A DNA stretch of 64,000 nucleotides, taken from positions 14,226,115 to 14,290,114 of the forward strand of contig NC_081544.1 of NCBI RefSeq assembly GCF_901000735.1, in the 5' to 3' direction. Position 1 is the first letter of the stretch, and the number at the start of each line of letters is the position of its first letter. This document shows positions 54,792-64,000 of this stretch, piece after piece. The notes below the pieces were generated by a model. That model saw nothing but the letters and a program-made list of their open reading frames with translations. It was not told the origin of the DNA and made no database searches. Source of the DNA: Corylus avellana (Eukaryota; Streptophyta; Magnoliopsida; Fagales; Betulaceae). The position numbers were made by a program, and so were the translations under genes.

Positions 54792-54998
54792 TCAAGATGG
54801 AAAAACGGCGGAACGGTTTGTAGAAGCGGAGGAAGGTGTCTCATCATCTTGGGCGCAAAGCCAGGACAGAAAAACTCTTTTGAGAACCTTCTTAAGAACA
54901 GAGCCGCGCCTGGGGATCCAACGAGGGGCTCGGAGCCTTCCTGGTGGTGGAGGTGGGTGGGAGGTTGGGGCGAGTGGGAAAGCAGCAAAAGCGTCCAT
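54792..54998 (-). CDS. Candidate small protein gene, 68 residues, unknown function
   Basis: The start ATG at 54998 has a good plant context (CATCAACATGGACG) and follows a CT-rich leader-like stretch (TTTCTTCTCTCTTCGTCG near 55100-55080). The predicted protein begins MDAFAAFPLAP, has a proline run (PPPPP at residues 15-19), a very basic centre RWIPRRGSVLKKVLKRVF (residues 26-43) and a serine-rich acidic tail. There is no signal peptide and no membrane segment. The frame stays open upstream for 73 more codons, so a longer form is possible, but the leader looks untranslated. The base composition is more GC-rich than the surroundings. I do not recognise the family. No function is proposed. Confidence 0.4.
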   Translation of the reverse strand: MDAFAAFPLAPTSHPPPPPGRLRAPRWIPRRGSVLKKVLKRVFLSWLCAQDDETPSSASTNRSAVFPS

Positions 54999-55390
54999 GT
55001 TGATGGGATTCAATTGGCTGCTGCTGCTGAGCGTGAGTGCCGACAGATGATTGTTTAGCTGTGAGAGAAAGCAGTGTCGACGAAGAGAGAAGAAACCGCG
55101 GAAATTTAAAGAAAGGCGTTGATGCCGCGTTTGAACGAGTAAGAAACGTGTACGTGTACGGGGTACTTGGGATATAAAAGGAAATTTGGGAGACTCGTTC
55201 TCAATCAAAAAACCCACCTACCCAATTCAGAAATCCCAAACTTTCTAATTTGGACTCTTTCTTTCTTTACACAAAGTATCCCCCTCGGTCTCCTGCTTTC
55301 CTTTGAAGTCGTCGTGTCCACCATACACTCAACACAAGCTCACATTTCCACAACCTTTTTTATGTTTTTACATTTCCGCGCAAAGGACGG
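54999..55390. other. Leader and promoter region of the small gene
   Basis: GC-richer than the surroundings, with TACGTGTACGTGTACG at 55141-55159, a set of ACGT-core sites. A plus-strand ATATAAAAGG lies at 55173-55182, but no plus-strand gene follows. Confidence 0.3.
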
Positions 55391-55600
55391 ATAGAGAGAG
55401 ATTCGAATGAGTGATTTTTGCTTTATAAAATGTAGTTGGTTCTCAGTCGCTAGAGTTATCTTTCAAAGATAACACCAATTTTTTTTATTGAGAGCAGGAT
55501 AGAGGAAGATTCGAATGAGTAATTTTTGCTTCATAAAGCGTAATTGATTTTAGTCGATTGAGTTATTCCTTAAAAACAACACCAATTGTTTTATTGAGAG
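55391..55600. repeat. Tandem pair of ~108-bp repeats
   Basis: GATTCGAATGAGTGATTTTTGCTT at 55401 (first 20 bases: GATTCGAATGAGTGATTTTT) recurs as GATTCGAATGAGTAATTTTT at 55509. Each is followed by GTCG-(AC)T(A/T)GAGTTAT and AACACCAATT. A related single copy lies at 60965-61045. Confidence 0.75.
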
Positions 55601-56211
55601 CCTCTAGTGTCAATATGTGGTGTACGAGCTTCTCAAGGAGCTCTCTAAAATCAAATTTTAGTTAAATTTTACAAAAAGTAAGATTTATCAAGTTGTTTAT
55701 TTTCCTATTTATTTTGGGGCTTGTGAAACTTGTTCTCACATTTGGAAAGCAAAATCCTCTTTCTACTCCATTTTTTATGTTTTTATTTTTTTCCTCATTA
55801 TTTTTTCTCTTCCGCACCATTGTGAGTTTGTAACTTTGTACCGTGCTTTTGAGAATAAAAAAATAATGAAAATAAGATAAAAATTAGATTTAAATAGAAT
55901 AGAGTAACATTTGGAAAGTTTATTATTTGGTCTAGTTAAACTAAAAAATAATGTGATTTTTTTTAGCCAAATTTTAACTAAAGAATAAAGAGTTGGTTGA
56001 TAATGCTCTAACGTTTAATTTTTAGGACCTCCAATAAATATTTGACACATAAAAAAAAAAAAAAAAAAAAAACAGCCGATAGAATAAAAATGAAAACACA
56101 TGATCTTTAGTTAGGCCAAACAATTACAAACATCATCGGACACTTTTCCGGTTTTCCCTTCGATTCAAACCCCACCGCCCATCGGCCACCACACTTCACC
56201 TCTTCAGTTAA

Positions 56212-56286
56212 ATGTCTTTGTCTGAGTTAATCACTGGTTGTGCTCCTGAAGCCGTCACAAATTTGGGTTGGGTCCTCCTTGAGTGA
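56212..56286 (+). other. Very short open frame after a leader-like stretch, possible exon remnant
   Basis: ATGTCTTTGTCTGAG starts a 24-codon frame ending TGA. The preceding 60 bases (TTCGATTCAAACCCCACCGC, CACACTTCACCTC) look like a plant leader. It could be a first-exon remnant. No family is recognised. The flanking stretches 55601-56211 and 56287-56789 are AT-rich and hold nothing else that I can name. Confidence 0.2.
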
Positions 56287-56789
56287 ATATGGCCGGGTCT
56301 TGCTTGGTTGGTTGGTTTTGGACAGACTGGTTTGGGGGCCGGGAGGTGGGTGGTGGGGTTTGAAAGAAAGGGAAAGGGGTGTTCATGAGTTGATTTGGTT
56401 AAAAGATCATGCATGTGTTTTCATTTTTAAAACTGTGTTTTTATACCATGTCCGAATGGAAGATATTCTCTTTTTTTTATTTAGGTTGTGTTACAAACTA
56501 TTTCATCCTTCAATACTATTCATGCACCATTTTTTATTTTTTATTTTTTATATCACATTATTTTTTTTATTATTATTTAAATAAAAAAATCACTATAAAA
56601 CAAAATTTTTTCACTTTTCAATAAAAAAAATTCAAAACTATATACCAAAACCACGCCAATCCACGTTAATTACAATAACAAAAGCTTTGCTTTTGCCAAA
56701 CGCATCCTTAAGCTATTACTACTCGTCTCCCTTCTTGTGTGGGCAACCAAAGAGCCAATTCCACCTCCAACACTTGAGTAAAAGTCAAA

Positions 56790-57025
56790 TACTCCTTAGA
56801 GCCTTTTTCAAAAATAGAATTTTTAAATCAAAAAGAGCTTTTAAGTAAAAGCTTCATTTTTAAATTTTTGCCAAAAATGTTTTTTTGGTCATTTTTAGGC
56901 TTTTTGGACTCTTAAAATCACTTTTAAATTTGTTTACCAAACGAGTATTTTTATTTATTTTTTAAATAGGCTTTTTGAGTGTTAAAAGCACTTTTAAGCA
57001 TTCAAATACAATCTCAAACAGGTCC
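56790..57025. mobile_element. MITE-like block, inverted relative to 45402
   Basis: It ends TTCAAATACAATCTCAAACA, the reverse complement of the start of the block at 45402. Inner text AAGCACTTTTAA and GGCTTTTT is shared. Non-coding. Confidence 0.55.
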
Positions 57026-57424
57026 TTATACGATGTGAAAGGAGGTATTGGTATTCACTATCACTTTCGTACGAGGGTTGTATAATGGTTTGTTAAATGG
57101 GACATGCTACTTCATCATTTTATCCTCATTCTATTCTTCTAAAATTTAAATCAACCATTAAATTTGTGTAGAAAAAAATATCATCAGGTTCTTCTCTCAT
57201 CCTCCCATTTTTTTATTTATTTTTAAATCATCATTGAATCTATAGGGCCATATGCATCCGACACATGAACTTTACAAATTCAATGGTGATTTGGAAAAGT
57301 GAAAGGATAAAAAAAAAAAACATGTGTAACACTTCTTATGTGTGGGACCCATATCCTCACATATCTTATGGTTGTTTTAAAATTTGGAAAAATGAGAGAA
57401 GAATAGGATGAAAAGAATCATTTT

Positions 57425-58330
57425 TCAGCATCTCCAACAGCATTAGGTATTTTTCTTAGTAAAAAAATACAACTTTTTATTTTAACTATTGCTTTTTTAC
57501 TATACACTCCAAAAGATTCTCTATTTCATTCTTTATTTGCTTTAAAATATTTTTTCTCATTCTTTTTTTATTATATTATTACTAACACTTAATTAAAGGA
57601 GAAAAAAAACACATATATAGAAATCAATCATAAAAACAAAAATAAACACATACGAGGAACATTCATCTCACATTTAAGTACTAATTTCATGTATAAAAAA
57701 AAAAAAACATAAATATAGGCATATTACGATTAGATAATAACCCAATACAGTAGGGACACATGAACATTAAAAAAAAAAAAAATCTTTGATCTGTACAAAG
57801 ACAACGAAAAAAAAAAAAAAAAAACGAAAAAACTTTGATCTGTACAAATGAAATGGAGGATCCTCTGTACTCAACAAAAATAATGGAAAAAAAAAAAAAA
57901 TGATAACTTGACAAAAACAACTTGTACCCACGAAAGAAAAAATTGTACAGAGGAGCCAAAAAATATTTGCAGAAGAAAACCAGTAAACCTTAAAGAACCA
58001 TTTGCAGAAGAAAATCATATAGAATCATTTTGTCTGAAGAAATTTTGTGTTTGAAAAAGAGATGTAGCATATGTGAAGAAGTGTTCATAAGAAATAAAAG
58101 ATGTTGGGTGAAAAGAGGTAAAATAAAGAAATAATAAACAAAATAAAAGTAAATAATATTTTATTCATCTAGTGTGCTACAGTGAATAGCACCAAATTGT
58201 TATTCACTGTAGCAATGTAGCTATTCTAGCTAATGACAAGCTAATATGTTGGAGTTAAAAAAAGAGTAATAATTGCTAAATGTAACTAATATTGCTCTTT
58301 TAGCTAAGTTACTGAATATGCTCTTAACAT
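57425..58330. mobile_element. MITE-like region with 'CATCTCCAACAG' end
   Basis: It starts CAGCATCTCCAACAGCATTA, a frequent end of small plant DNA transposons. At 58185-58219 a hairpin GCTACAGTGAATA / TATTCACTGTAGC lies near the other end, followed by TATGTTGGAGTTAAA. The interior (57690-57900) has four long A-runs. Ends are not exact. Positions 57026-57424 before it are AT-rich and empty. Confidence 0.4.
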
Positions 58331-58379
58331 TAAGCTTACTTTTCCTAGTAGAGAAAAATTGGAAAAAAAAAAAAAAGGT

Positions 58380-58910
58380 TAATTATCTTTTTAGTACTTA
58401 GGTTTATACATTTTTATTTTTTCACATTTGGGGTTCAAATCCTACCACAAATGGTACTTAACTTACGGAAAAATACTAACTTGGTACCTCCGTTAGGTTC
58501 CATCACACTCCGTCATATGTGTCATTACATAGAAATGCTACGTGTCCTAAAAAAATTAAATAATAAATAATTAAAAAAATGAAAATTTATGGGGAGGCCC
58601 GGGTGGTTCGGCCACCAGTCGACCGGCCTTGAGGGTGGTTGAACTACTCCCATTGACCAAAATGGAGTGGTTGGGGCACCCCATACATTTTCATTTTTTT
58701 TTTTAAGGTTTAGTTTTTTAATTATAATTTTTAATTTTTTTAGGATGACATTTTTATGTGACGATACGTGGCATTCTGTTAATTTGGGCTAACAGAGGTA
58801 TTAAGTTGGTCTTTTCCCATAAATGAGGTATCATTTATAATAGGATTTGAATCTCATGTGAAAGAAAAAGAAAAAAAAAAAAGGTGCACCTAGCAACTAA
58901 AAAAGTAATT
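58380..58910. mobile_element. Foldback MITE with long inverted arms
   Basis: The left arm (TAATTATCTTTTTAGTACTT ... GGTTCAAATCCTACCACAAA ... ACTTGGTACCTCCGTTAGG) pairs imperfectly with the right arm (CTAACAGAGGTATTAAGTTG ... TTTATAATAGGATTTGAATC ... AAAAAGTAATTA). The centre holds a GC-rich stretch (58590-58685) with GGTGGTTCGGCCACC. Non-coding. Confidence 0.8.
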
Positions 58911-59628
58911 AAAAAAAAAAAATTGAAACTAGATGGAAAATTATGGAATTTATTTGTCTGAAAGAGTAAAAAGTGTAATTGGATGATAATCCTTTTTATT
59001 TATGGGAATCAAAATTTACCTGTGGTTTGGCCTTTTTCACTTTATCTACCACCCTTTGGTTTTGGAAATCACAGCAAGTGCCATAATGACACGTATATTT
59101 TAATGGCAAAACATAACAGAATTAGAATCCCTGGAATTAAAAGTTTTCTAGAAGCTGATAAATCTTAAGGTTTTTTTTTTTTTTCTTTTTTTCTTTTTCT
59201 CAATTAAACGGTTATTACCTTTGTCTATTACACTCGTTTTAATCATTTCATAAGTTTTTATTTTAATTGATTATTAATTATTGTTGGAAAATGCACATAT
59301 AAGTGAAAAAAGATCAGTGATATCCCATGTTAATATAATACAATTAAGTCTAAATTCATTAGCTTATATATTTGAACAGAGTTTATGTTATTATAATTTC
59401 ACTAAAAAGAGATTGCTAAGGAGTTAATCTCAAATTGAATTGTGATTCTTCGAAAATAGAAAATGTCAGACACTTGAAAATTCAAAGATTCAACAACCAA
59501 GCCTCTAAAATTAGAATTTTTTTTTTTTTTTCTCCCTTTTCCTTTGTGAGTCTAAATTAGAATATTTTTAGTCATAGCCGAATTCTTCTAGAAATGAGAC
59601 GGGTAATAGCTTTGGATGAGTCTCCTCT
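58911..59628. other. Intergenic DNA
   Basis: AT-rich with T-runs at 59171-59182 and 59519-59531. No gene or clear repeat. Confidence 0.4.
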
Positions 59629-60278
59629 GCTATGTTTGGCAACAGGCCAGGTCGGCACTGTAGCTGGAACGGCACTGTTCCAGCTACAGTGCCAGCAGCA
59701 AAAATTGACTTTTTGCTTAATTTTTTTTTTTTTTTAATAAAGCAAAATATTAAAAAAAAAAGAAAAAATGAGGAGAAAGGGGTGGTGTTCCAGCCACCCT
59801 TTGGCCAAAATGGGGTGGCCGTTCGATACCCTTGTAGGGAGGTGGTCGGCCACCTTGGCCAAAAAAAAGAAAAAAAAAAGAGGGATGGTGCATTTGGGGT
59901 GGCGGACCACCCTCAAAGGGGCAGGGTGGTTTCGGCCACCCTTCCCGCCGATAAGAATTAGCGGCTCTGACTTATGGTGGTCGGCCACTAGCGCTTTTGA
60001 TCCCTCTTTTTTTTTTTTTTGGCCAGGGGTGGCGGACTCCTGGCTCTATGAAGTCAGTTCGACCACCGTCGGCGGTGCTCCGATACCTTAATGAAATGGG
60101 GTGGTCCGGCCACCCATTTTGACAAAGTGGCTGGAACACCTGCCTATCGTACACCAATATTTTGCTTTATTAAAAAAAAAAAAAAATTAAGCAAAAAGTC
60201 AATTTTTGCTACTGGCATTGTAGCTGAAACAGTGTCATTCTAGCTACAGTACCGGCCCGGCCTGTTGTCAAACATAGC
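59629..60278. mobile_element. Foldback element, 650 bp, GC-rich interior
   Basis: The left arm GCTATGTTTGGCAACAGGCC and following bases pair with the right arm ending GGCCTGTTGTCAAACATAGC. The pairing continues for about 130 bases, including GCAAAAATTGACTTTTTGCT and an A-run. Within each arm CACTGTTCCAGCTACAGTG-like text forms secondary hairpins. The middle is full of GGTGGCCG / CGGCCACC units separated by A-runs. Long open frames there (59632-60091) come from this composition. No matching target duplication could be fixed. Confidence 0.8.
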
Positions 60279-61090
60279 CCTCAAGAGTTTAAGGAGTTGA
60301 CATTTAGTTATGTTGGGTACACATGCACATATAATTAGTTGACGAGTTTCCTTTTTCACTTCCCCCACTTTGCATAGATAAAAAAAAAGGGTTGATTAGT
60401 AAAGGTAGTGAAAAGGACATGTCTGAAGAACAAATCTTGGAGCGGGGGAGTCAACATTGGGTGTGTTTGACAATTCTAATACAGAACACAAGAGATGTAT
60501 CAAGTTCACGCGTCAGAACACATGAAGGAGAAAATTCAAAATTCAATTACAGAAAAGAAGATAATAGATCAAATTTACGCGTCTATTATCATGAGCTCAA
60601 TCAGTTAATTTTCAGTTTATTTGACTTAACTTATCTTGTTAATGATATAAATAATTTGTAATAAATGTTGATTTATATTTCATAAATCAAGGGATGCAGT
60701 GGCGGAGCTAGGAATTTGGTTTAGAGGGGTCAAGATTTTCTTTTAATAAAAAAAAAATAAAGTTAAACAAAAATTAATTAAAAACTTTTTTAATAATATA
60801 TAATTAATGAAATAAATAGACAATTTAATAAAATTTAATTATTGTTTAAACCATATAAATGAAACATACAATTCAATTATTATTATTTTTAATTTTTAAT
60901 TTTTTAATTATTTTTATTTTTATTTTTATTTTATTATTATTATTATTATTATTATTTTTATGTTGGGAGGGGGAAGGAAAGTCGAACTAGTGACTTTCGT
61001 TTCATAAGGTGTAATCACCAACCATTGAACTACTCCTTTAAGGCCATAATTTAATTATTGTTTAAAACATGTCAGATATATGTTGCAAGT
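60279..61090. other. Intergenic DNA with an ATT microsatellite and a short repeat
   Basis: A (TTA)n stretch lies at 60935-60958. Positions 60965-61045 (GTCGAACTAGTGACTTTCGTTTC..., CATTGAACTACTCC) match the repeat pair at 55391-55600. 60392-60661 is open but has no known motif. Confidence 0.4.
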
Positions 61091-61251
61091 TAGAGTTCAA
61101 TAGAATCATTATTATACACTAACTTGTTTTTTTGTGAGTCCTCTCTAGGGTTTCGCGGTGCAAAACCTTAGCGATGAGGGTTTAGTCTCCAGAGACGCTG
61201 TGTGATTGTGGAGGTGAGTGGGAAGGGTAGTGCATGTAGGGGGGAAGTAAT

Positions 61252-61736
61252 ATGGCAGATGAAATAGATGAATTGTGTGGGAAAGTATCCTTAATCGGAG
61301 GTGAAACGGTGGGATTTCTATATTTGAAGGTGAGGTGGCTGATGGTTGGGAAATTGGGGAGAGGTGCTTGGTGGGAAGAATTGAGGAGGAAAGAAGGATC
61401 AACAAAGAGGCTTTTAAAAGTGTATTAACACATCTACGGAGGATGGTGGGCATGGTGATTTTTAAGGAGGTCCAAGAGGATGTGTGGATATTCGAATTTA
61501 CTGAAAGCGTTGATAAGAAATGGATCATGGAAGGGAGACCTTGGTCCTTTGATAGGCAGATCCTAATTCTGAATAAGTTTGATGGGAATAATCCCCTATC
61601 TCGGATGCAGTTCACTTACTCTCCTTTCTGGATCCAGGTGAGTGACATACCTCTGGTTTGTATGACAAAAGGGGTGGGTACTAAAATAGGGGAGTTGTTG
61701 GGTGATCTTGATGTAGTGATCCAAATAATTAACTAA
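61252..61736 (+). pseudogene. LINE first ORF, DUF4283 domain, truncated
   Basis: The ATG at 61252 begins MADEIDELCGKVSLIGGE. A frame change near 61318 is needed to reach GEVADGWEIGERCLVGRI, then INKEAFKSVLTHLRRMVGMV, FKEVQEDVWIFEF, MEGRPWSFDRQILIL and SPFWIQVSDIPLVCMTKGVG. This is the DUF4283 nucleic-acid-binding-like domain found at the N terminus of plant L1-type LINE ORF1 proteins. The stop at 61734-61736 falls where homology ends, before the zinc knuckle, so the element is cut by the sequence that follows. The stretch 61091-61251 looks like the LINE 5' leader (TCTAGGGTTTCGCGG). Plus strand, opposite to the LINE in region 1. Confidence 0.8.
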
Positions 61737-62116
61737 GCTTAGGTGGCTTAGTTAGAGGGTTAAGTTGGACACTGGGTCACTAGGAATAGCTAGAAGGGCA
61801 TTTTTGAGAATTTTAGACTTTCGGACCGGATGTATGCTAGGGTTGCCGGATGTACGCTAGGGATGCCGTACGCTGACAATAGTACTCCTAATTTTAGTAC
61901 AGACGTATGCATGACACCACCATACGTACACTAACAATAGTACACCGTAGTTTGCAAATAGTATATGGACATATGCTGGGGACCACATGGATGTACGCTA
62001 CTTTTGGAATACTCCTTAGATAATATCTGGGCGTATGCTACAGCCTTTGGACCGCTGCGCAAACAGTATCGGACATACGCCCCAATTGTACCCGGACGTC
62101 TGCTACTTTTCAGAGT
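61737..62116. repeat. LTR-like sequence with repeated CGGACGTACGC motif
   Basis: Degenerate copies of GGACGTACGCTA (GGATGTATGCTAGGG, GGATGTACGCTAGGG, GGGCGTATGCTACAG, GGACGTCTGCTAC) recur. The same motif reappears at 63560-63640, so the intervening block is probably an insertion into this repeat. Confidence 0.5.
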
Positions 62117-63470
62117 TGTTGGTAGCACCCTCTGCTATAATTATACGTTTTACCTGCAAGTGTACAAGGTCAACATAGTAGTATATGATGCAAGTATAGG
62201 ATCATTCGCATGAGGATTGCTGAATTTCCGTTTGAAAATAATTTCCTTAAGTAAAATAGACATTGAGTTGATAATAATAAAAATGGTAGGGCTTCGATAT
62301 CCACCACTAATTATATTCAATTAATATAACAATATGCCAATGCTTTGATCATGTTATGCATATCTAATGTTTGCCAACCTAAGAGCATGGGGGTATACTC
62401 CTTAAGATATAGATTTCCCTAAGCAACGAGTTAAGCATGGGTGTATACTCTAACTCTTTTCTTTCCTAAAGGATTTAGCATGGTATATACTAAGTTGTTC
62501 TTTAGAAAAACATATGTTCTATGGAAATCAATAAACACACAAGGCCTAAGGCATGGGTGTATACTCCTGGTTCCCCATGTTGATTAACCCAAGAATGGCG
62601 GTGTGGATTCTTTTCTTACTTAAGTTAAACCCAGGACTCGGTCATCCAAATTGATCTAACTAACAAGTCCATACCACATGCACATGTTGATCAGACGCAC
62701 ACATATGAGGAATTTATGCAAGCAGATATTAATCAAGTTAAATAGCACAACAAGATCATCACAATGCGCCAATATTGAAATATTAATTTAACATAACTAG
62801 GGCTTCAATCTAGCCTTACTAAGTAAATTAGCTACACATAGAGTTGATGTTAAACATCTTCATAAAAGAAAAGAAAAGAAAAGACAAGAAAAGACAAGAA
62901 AAGAAAAGAATAAACCCGAGACTTGAACTTCAAGAGCTCCTCTTCTTCTCCTCCTCAAGTATATCTATTCTAGAGACTTAAGGGTCTATTTATAGGCTTT
63001 AGAAGTCCTAGACAAAGTAGTAAACCTAGGGATTTCGTAGGGTTTTTAGATCTATTACAATTGGGAGTTGAAAAACCCTAATATGGAAAGAATGCCAATC
63101 TAGCCGCCACTTGATATGTCTCTTGCGCACGGGTGCACTCGATCGCAGCCCGTGTACACTCGATCGCAAGTCTGCGATCGATCCTTCTTCTAGCATGCGC
63201 TCGATCGCTCCCGACCTGCTTTATGTTATGTCCTCTCAGGTATTGTGCTCGATCGCAGGGACCCTGCGATTGATCTCAGTACCAGGGAGCTCCAATTTTC
63301 TCCATCTTCTCTTTTGAGCTCAAATCACCTAGTTTTACTTCATTTTCTTCCAAAAGCCTGTAAAAGTATGAAAAACACAAAAAAGAATTAAAATGGCCTA
63401 ATTAATTAAAACCAAAGGATTAAAACATGCAAGTTAAGAGCTGAAAATATGAATATTTTAGCACTTATCA
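62117..63470 (-). repeat. Probable solo LTR, ~1.35 kb
   Basis: On the minus strand it begins TGATAAGTGCTAAAATATTC and ends near GGTGCTACCAACA. GCAAGTGTACAAGGTC-type text near 62156 is common in large plant gypsy LTRs. The flanks are GAGTT or AGAGT on the left and GAGCT on the right, so a target duplication is only approximate. It contains an AAAAG microsatellite (62866-62910). GCATGGGTGTATACTC occurs several times (62385-62560). Confidence 0.4.
63115..63285. repeat. Cluster of CTCGATCGCA motifs
   Basis: CTCGATCGCA or close variants occur five or six times (63138, 63158, 63211, 63250 and inverted TGCGATCGAT at 63172), with other GC-rich text. It lies within the probable solo LTR. Confidence 0.8.
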
Positions 63471-64000
63471 GAGCTCATAGGAATTCTTTTGGTAGCTTTA
63501 GAACCAATTTGGGAGAATAAGAGGACAGTTGAACCAAAAATGAGGTTCTACCTGAAACTCTTTGAGTGGACTTACGGCTACGAGACTGGACGCACGAGCC
63601 TTCTGGGCGGACGTATGGCCACGGGCCCAGACGTACGGCTAGAAGTGTTCCGCGGAACGATACTTTGGCCAGTCATCCAATAGCCTCTGTTTTGATGTTC
63701 TAGGTTCGTTTTAGTTAGATTTAAAACTAATGATAGGTCTTTTCTCAGTATTTGAGATCATGGAGCCTCAAGGGAATTTTATGGAGGAGCCTTACGACCA
63801 GGGTGAGTACAATCTTACATGGATGCTTGTTGTTACTTTCTGTATTGCATGTCTATTTTATATATATCAAACATGCATATTTTGTAACTCTCATGAAATA
63901 CATTTTGGAACTACTGTGAACTCTCCTTTGTGAAAACGTGTGTTGATTAATAAGATAATAATGAGGCTTGTAAAACTATGTATGTAAAAGATTGATAAGA
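63471..64000. other. LTR-like sequence at the window end
   Basis: Holds more GGACGTACGGCTA-type motifs (63560-63640). The open frame at 63730-63933 shows no known domain. The text continues past the window. Confidence 0.3.

Noticed and set aside
58430..58450. tRNA B-box-like GGTTCAAATCC
   Set aside because: No A-box or cloverleaf; it is part of a MITE arm and has an inverted partner.
59632..60157. Several frames over 80 codons in a GC-rich region
   Set aside because: All lie in a foldback element and mirror each other across its arms.
61145..61615. 156-codon minus-strand frame
   Set aside because: Antisense shadow of the DUF4283 LINE ORF1, which has the recognisable domain.

Overview
This window is plant nuclear DNA, most likely from a woody eudicot. 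It is AT-rich, its one complete gene has introns, and it is dominated by plant transposable elements: LINE, hAT, CACTA, Ty3/gypsy, Ty1/copia, TRIM and long-arm foldback MITEs. I cannot name the species. Three 100-base N runs (14560-14659, 15807-15906, 34794-34893) are scaffold gaps of nominal length.

Region 1 (1-22.9 kb) is a nested repeat cluster. A degraded LINE on the minus strand (poly(A) at 1272, zinc-binding and RT C-terminal parts up to about 19931) is cut twice inside its RNase H domain. One cut is a hAT element (1692-7562, target duplication GATGCCTG) with a broken TTF/DUF4371/hAT-dimerisation transposase. That hAT itself carries a 2.7-kb solo LTR (2196-4922, duplication ATGAT). The other cut is a very young Ty3/gypsy insertion whose outer flanks (CTTGT) lie at 7704 and 18824. 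Inside it the assembly holds a third LTR, two gaps, two exons of an alpha/beta-hydrolase gene and a CACTA end, so this block looks chimeric. A copia remnant follows (20.3-22.5 kb).

Region 2 (22.9-28.6 kb) is gene-bearing. A complete five-exon gene of the XRI1 (X-ray induced transcript 1) family lies at 24232-25476.

Region 3 (28.6-45.0 kb) is a second, four-level nest: a foldback element, holding a 15.5-kb CACTA element (29416-44964, duplication ACA), holding an LTR retrotransposon (34383-38144, GTATC), a MITE and a hAT element (39171-42603, CCCGCATG). The hAT holds a solo LTR (39868-41206, TGTGC). The CACTA carries broken TNPA-like and TNP2-like genes and subterminal arrays of an ACGT-core motif.

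Region 4 (45-64 kb) has MITEs, a 184-bp perfect palindrome (48455-48638), a copia element lacking reverse transcriptase (49218-53199), a tiny TRIM (53214-53553), a candidate 68-residue gene on the minus strand (54792-54998), several foldback elements and the DUF4283-type first ORF of a LINE (61252-61736) running into LTR-like sequence.

I found no clearly new molecular system. The best leads are the ACGT-core arrays at CACTA ends, the long palindrome, the chimeric gypsy locus and the two exactly dissectable insertion nests.
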